From: Nocardia seriolae NBRC 15557
GTDB lineage: Bacteria; Actinomycetota; Actinomycetes; Mycobacteriales; Mycobacteriaceae
Direction of reading: 5' to 3'
Assembly: GCF_007990715.1 (NCBI RefSeq)
Contig: NZ_BJWY01000085.1
Coordinates: 1-33,625, forward strand
DNA: 33,625 bases
Shown: piece after piece, positions 31,406-33,625 of the stretch
How positions within the stretch are numbered: the stretch's first letter is position 1
Layout of the letters: each line of letters opens with the position of its first letter
Translations under genes and position numbers: made by a program
The notes under the pieces: generated by a model
The model's database searches: none
What the model was told of the DNA's origin: nothing
Seen by the model: only the letters and a program-made list of their open reading frames with translations

Positions 31406-32491
31406 CTATCCGGACCAAGTACCGGTGGCGATGAATTCGGCCAGCACGGCGGCGGGCTCGCTCAAGCTCAGCCCCTGGTCGGCAACCCAATCGTCATTGA
31501 AATAGGTTCCGGCATAACGGTCTCCGCCATCACACAGTAGCGTCACCACGCTGCCGGTACGGTCCGCTGCGATCATGTCGGCAATCAGGGCAAAGGCACC
31601 CCACAGATTGGTTCCCGTGGACCCGCCCACCCGGCGGCCGAGCACCTCACCCGCGTGCCGGGCGGTCGCCACCGAGGCCGCGTCGGGCACCTCGATCATG
31701 CAGTCCACCACGCTCGGCACGAACGACGGCTCGACCCGCGGGCGCCCGATTCCCTCGATCCGCGAAGGCATTCCGGTCTGATATCCGAGGTCGGCGACCT
31801 CGTAACCGCCGTAGAAGGCCGAATTCTCCGGATCCACCACCGCCAGCCGGGTGGCGTGCCGCTTGTAGCGCAGGTAGCGGCCGATGGTCGCGCTGGTGCC
31901 GCCGGTGCCCGCGCCCACCACCACCCACTCCGGGACCGGGTGGGCCTCCAAAGTCATCTGCTGGAAAATGGATTCGGCGATGTTGTTGTTGCCGCGCCAG
32001 TCGGTGGCGCGCTCGGCGTTGGTGAACTGGTCCATGTAGTGGCCGTCGGTCTCGGCGGCCAAACGCGCTGCCTCGGCATAGATATCGGGGGCCCGATCGA
32101 CCAGGTGGCAGCGCCCGCCCTGCGCCTCGATGAGCGCGAGCTTCTCCGGTGAGGTCTTGGCGGGGACCACGGCCACGAAGTCCAGGCCCAGCATCCTGGC
32201 GAAATACGCCTCGCTGATGGCGGTCGACCCAGAGGATGCCTCCACCACCGTGGTGCCCTCCGTGACCCATCCGTTGCAGATGGCGTACAGGAACAGCGAT
32301 CTCGCCAGGCGGTGTTTGAGACTGCCTGTCGGGTGTGTGGATTCGTCCTTCAGGTAGAGCTGGACACCCCATTAGCTGGGCAGGGGGTATTGCAGCAGGT
32401 GGGTGTCGGCGCTGCGCTGGGTATCGGCGTCGATGAGCCGGACGGCATTGTCCACCCAGTCCCGGGGTGCGCTGCGATCGCAGCGGTTCAC
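31406..32491 (-). pseudogene. PLP-dependent cysteine synthase/desulfhydrase-like gene, in-frame stop at codon 40
   Basis: Read through, this is a 362-codon gene of the cysteine synthase family, near to mycobacterial Cds1. Codons 8-39 read APRDWVDNAVRLIDADTQRS then ADTHLLQYPLPS. A TAA follows at 32374-32372. The same frame then continues WGVQLYLKDESTHPTGSLKH, with the PLP lysine K59, and on to EASSGSTAISEAYF, the phosphate loop GAGTGGTSATIG, and ATDWRGNNNIAES. The first usable start after the TAA is the GTG pair near 32248, past K59, so a restarted protein would lack the catalytic lysine. The GTG at 32491 overlaps the stop of the upstream gene (GTGA). It could be a recent pseudogene, a sequencing error, or stop readthrough. 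Confidence 0.82.
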
Positions 32492-32799
32492 TGCTCGTCC
32501 TTGCCCTGCAATCGCGACATCAGCTGGTCACGGTCCTTGCGGCGCTTGGCGTCCACCGCGGCGATGTCCCGATTGACCTGCGCGCGCAGCTTCTTGAACA
32601 GCACCAGCGACAGCGGCATGGCGATCAGCAGCGCGAACAGCAGTGCGACGACGATCGGAATCGACACCTTCACCAGGGCGGCCACGCCCACGATGACGGC
32701 GGCGATGACGGCGACCAGCCCGAGCCGGGCCACCGTGTAGAGGGCCAGGTTTCGCGCCAGGCTGCGGCCCGCGCTCCGGGACGGGGTTGCGTCACTCAC
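32488..32799 (-). CDS. DUF4229-type two-helix membrane protein
   Basis: The 103-residue protein has two adjacent hydrophobic segments (about 20-40 and 45-66: LGLVAVIAAVIVGVAALVKV, IPIVVALLFALLIAMPLSLV). A basic cytoplasmic tail follows, KKLRAQVNRDIAAVDAKRRK. This is the pattern of the actinobacterial DUF4229 family. The GTG at 32799 is chosen because the protein starts VSDATPSRS and TACGCT lies 6 bases upstream, a leaderless geometry; the longer frame to 32901 has no support. Its stop overlaps the start of the cysteine synthase-like gene. Function unknown. Confidence 0.8.
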   Translation of the reverse strand: MSDATPSRSAGRSLARNLALYTVARLGLVAVIAAVIVGVAALVKVSIPIVVALLFALLIAMPLSLVLFKKLRAQVNRDIAAVDAKRRKDRDQLMSRLQGKDEQ

Positions 32800-32805
32800 G
32801 CTGAC

Positions 32806-32811
32806 AGCGTA
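32806..32811 (-). promoter_or_regulatory. -10 element of the DUF4229-type gene (leaderless geometry)
   Basis: TACGCT (read on the minus strand) lies 6 bases before the GTG at 32799. No ribosome site is present. Confidence 0.45.
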
Positions 32812-32897
32812 GGTGACCCGATCGCGATGTTCGCCGGTGACCCGTGCCCGAAGGTCGCTGGAGGTTCGCTGCATTGCGGCCGAAGGTGACCGTAAAC

Positions 32898-32919
32898 ACA
32901 TAACGGATATCCGTTTTGT
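32898..32919. promoter_or_regulatory. Palindromic operator candidate before bldC
   Basis: The perfect 14-bp palindrome AACGGATATCCGTT (32902-32915) extends to 22 bp (ACA...TGT) with one mismatched pair. It lies between the DUF4229-type gene and bldC. TATTAC follows at 32921-32926 and could be a -10 for bldC. Confidence 0.6.
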
Positions 32920-33024
32920 CTATTACTTCCCCTTTACCAAAGCGAGACCGTTCGAACACCCGGGGGGTCCAGTGCAACGATGTCGCTACTGATGAGGGAT
33001 CTGTCGAAACGGAAAGGTTTGCGA

Positions 33025-33258
33025 ATGACTGCGTTCACCGCGCCGAGCCGCGCATTGGGTTCCGTCTCCGGCCAGGACACACTGCTCACCCCTGGCCAAG
33101 TCGCTGCCCTGTTCCACGTCGATCCGAAGACCGTGACCCGCTGGGCTCACGCAGGTCGGCTCGGCTCCCTGCGGACTCCGGGCGGTCACCGCCGGTTCCG
33201 CGAATCCGAAGTCATGCAACTCCTGCGGTCCCTCACCACCGAGGCCACCCGCGTGTAA
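33025..33258 (+). CDS. bldC: BldC-family MerR-like regulator
   Basis: The 77-residue protein matches the small MerR-type DNA-binding protein BldC of actinomycetes, which controls the timing of development in Streptomyces. The core LLTPGQVAALFHVDPKTVTR, then WAHAGRLGSLRTPGGHRRFR and ESEVMQLL, is nearly the whole winged helix-turn-helix; there is no effector domain. The ATG at 33025 has GGAAAGG 8 bases upstream. The N-terminal 20 residues are poorly conserved, as usual. The palindrome at 32898-32919 may be its regulatory site. In a non-streptomycete, the target genes are unknown. Confidence 0.9.
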   Translation: MTAFTAPSRALGSVSGQDTLLTPGQVAALFHVDPKTVTRWAHAGRLGSLRTPGGHRRFRESEVMQLLRSLTTEATRV

Positions 33259-33329
33259 CACCTATTTCACGCTTCACACGTGCCTCGGGTGCGCACTCGG
33301 ATTACCCTCGTTGTCAGGAGGTGAGCGAC

Positions 33330-33518
33330 GTGACGTACCTGTTGGCACTCATCGCGGTAGTGGCCGTCGCGATGCTGTGCTGGAAGGCTTTCGGGCCCCA
33401 GCGATCGGCCGGCACCGGCCCAGCACCCGCTCGGCGCAACCGCGTTATCGGTCCCGAAGATGATCCGGATTTCCTCGCCAAGCTCTCCCGGGAGCATCGC
33501 GACGGCGAATCCACCTGA
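33330..33518 (+). CDS. Small single-pass membrane protein
   Basis: The 62-residue protein has one N-terminal transmembrane helix (YLLALIAVVAVAMLCWKAF) followed by a basic, Pro-rich stretch and an acidic motif GPEDDPDFLAKLSREH. I do not recognise it by name; small proteins with a DDPDFL-type tail are familiar in actinobacteria. AGGAGG (33316-33321) lies 8 bases before the GTG at 33330; a GTG at 33321 overlaps the ribosome site and is less likely. It follows bldC by 71 bases. Confidence 0.7.
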   Translation: MTYLLALIAVVAVAMLCWKAFGPQRSAGTGPAPARRNRVIGPEDDPDFLAKLSREHRDGEST

Positions 33519-33564
33519 ATTACCGAAGCTCGCCAACCAGTTAGCCATAAAGACAGATGTGACC

Positions 33565-33604
33565 CGTCCCCCGCGAAACCGCGCCAGCGCACCCGCGGGG
33601 GACG
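33565..33604 (+). terminator. Hairpin terminator
   Basis: An 11-bp stem CGTCCCCCGCG (33565-33575) / CGCGGGGGACG (33594-33604) with an 18-base loop is followed by AGTCGTTTCC, downstream of the small membrane protein gene. Confidence 0.75.
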
Positions 33605-33625
33605 AGTCGTTTCCGGGCTAGTACT

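Noticed and set aside
1..33625. CRISPR array, tRNA, rRNA or transposase genes
   Set aside because: No spaced direct repeats, no tRNA-like cloverleaf and no transposase-like protein were noticed by eye.

Overview
The window is GC-rich, with short intergenic gaps, many GTG starts and sharp hairpins between convergent genes. The gene content points to a mycolic-acid-type actinobacterium, most likely Nocardia or a close relative. Supporting signs are menaquinone enzymes closely resembling the mycobacterial ones, a BldC-type regulator, a near-consensus IdeR/DtxR iron box, an antigen-85-like secreted esterase and a DinB-like protein of the mycothiol-linked isomerase type. The genus is inferred from protein resemblance only; no rRNA or tRNA gene was seen.

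Layout. 1-5541: menG, then a 1502-residue fusion of molybdopterin nitrate reductase with a diflavin reductase. 5605-9082: secreted esterase, aldo/keto reductase with a divergent TetR regulator, DinB-like protein. 9257-9785: two small uncharacterised genes. 9827-12950: menD (minus), an iron-regulated siderophore-interacting flavoprotein, and a DUF6918-like gene. 13290-17859: one plus-strand block menB, VOC protein, Pit phosphate transporter, small membrane protein, DUF3349 protein, menE. From memory this order mirrors the M. tuberculosis menB-to-menE region. 17957-21072: MarR-like regulator, TetR regulator and a two-gene DrrAB-type ABC exporter. 21142-23289: a two-cysteine membrane protein, a DsbA-like protein and CcdA. 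23323-27039: a large SARP/BTAD-ATPase regulator. 27222-28631: SRPBCC protein and menA. 28655-29912: four-helix membrane protein and an HTH/Clp-N two-gene unit with a striking operator. 30057-33518: hypothetical gene, XRE/MmyB-like regulator, a cysteine synthase-like gene broken by an in-frame stop, DUF4229-like gene, bldC and a small membrane protein.

The unifying theme is menaquinone synthesis: menD, menB, menE, menA and menG are all present, interleaved with other genes. menF, menC and menH functions are not seen here and must lie elsewhere. CcdA with the DsbA-like protein would serve thiol-disulfide exchange outside the membrane.

The most notable observations are: (i) the in-frame TAA at 32372-32374, which separates the PLP-lysine-containing N-terminus of a cysteine synthase/desulfhydrase homologue from any downstream start; (ii) a duplicated TGTCAA-N6-TTGACA operator embedded in a good -35/-10 promoter of the HTH/Clp-N pair; (iii) 11-bp-spaced GCAA repeats before the ABC exporter; (iv) a recurrent promoter geometry that predicts leaderless mRNAs; (v) the self-contained nitrate reductase fusion. 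I did not find a clearly new defence or biosynthetic system; the HTH/Clp-N unit is the best candidate for an uncharacterised one.
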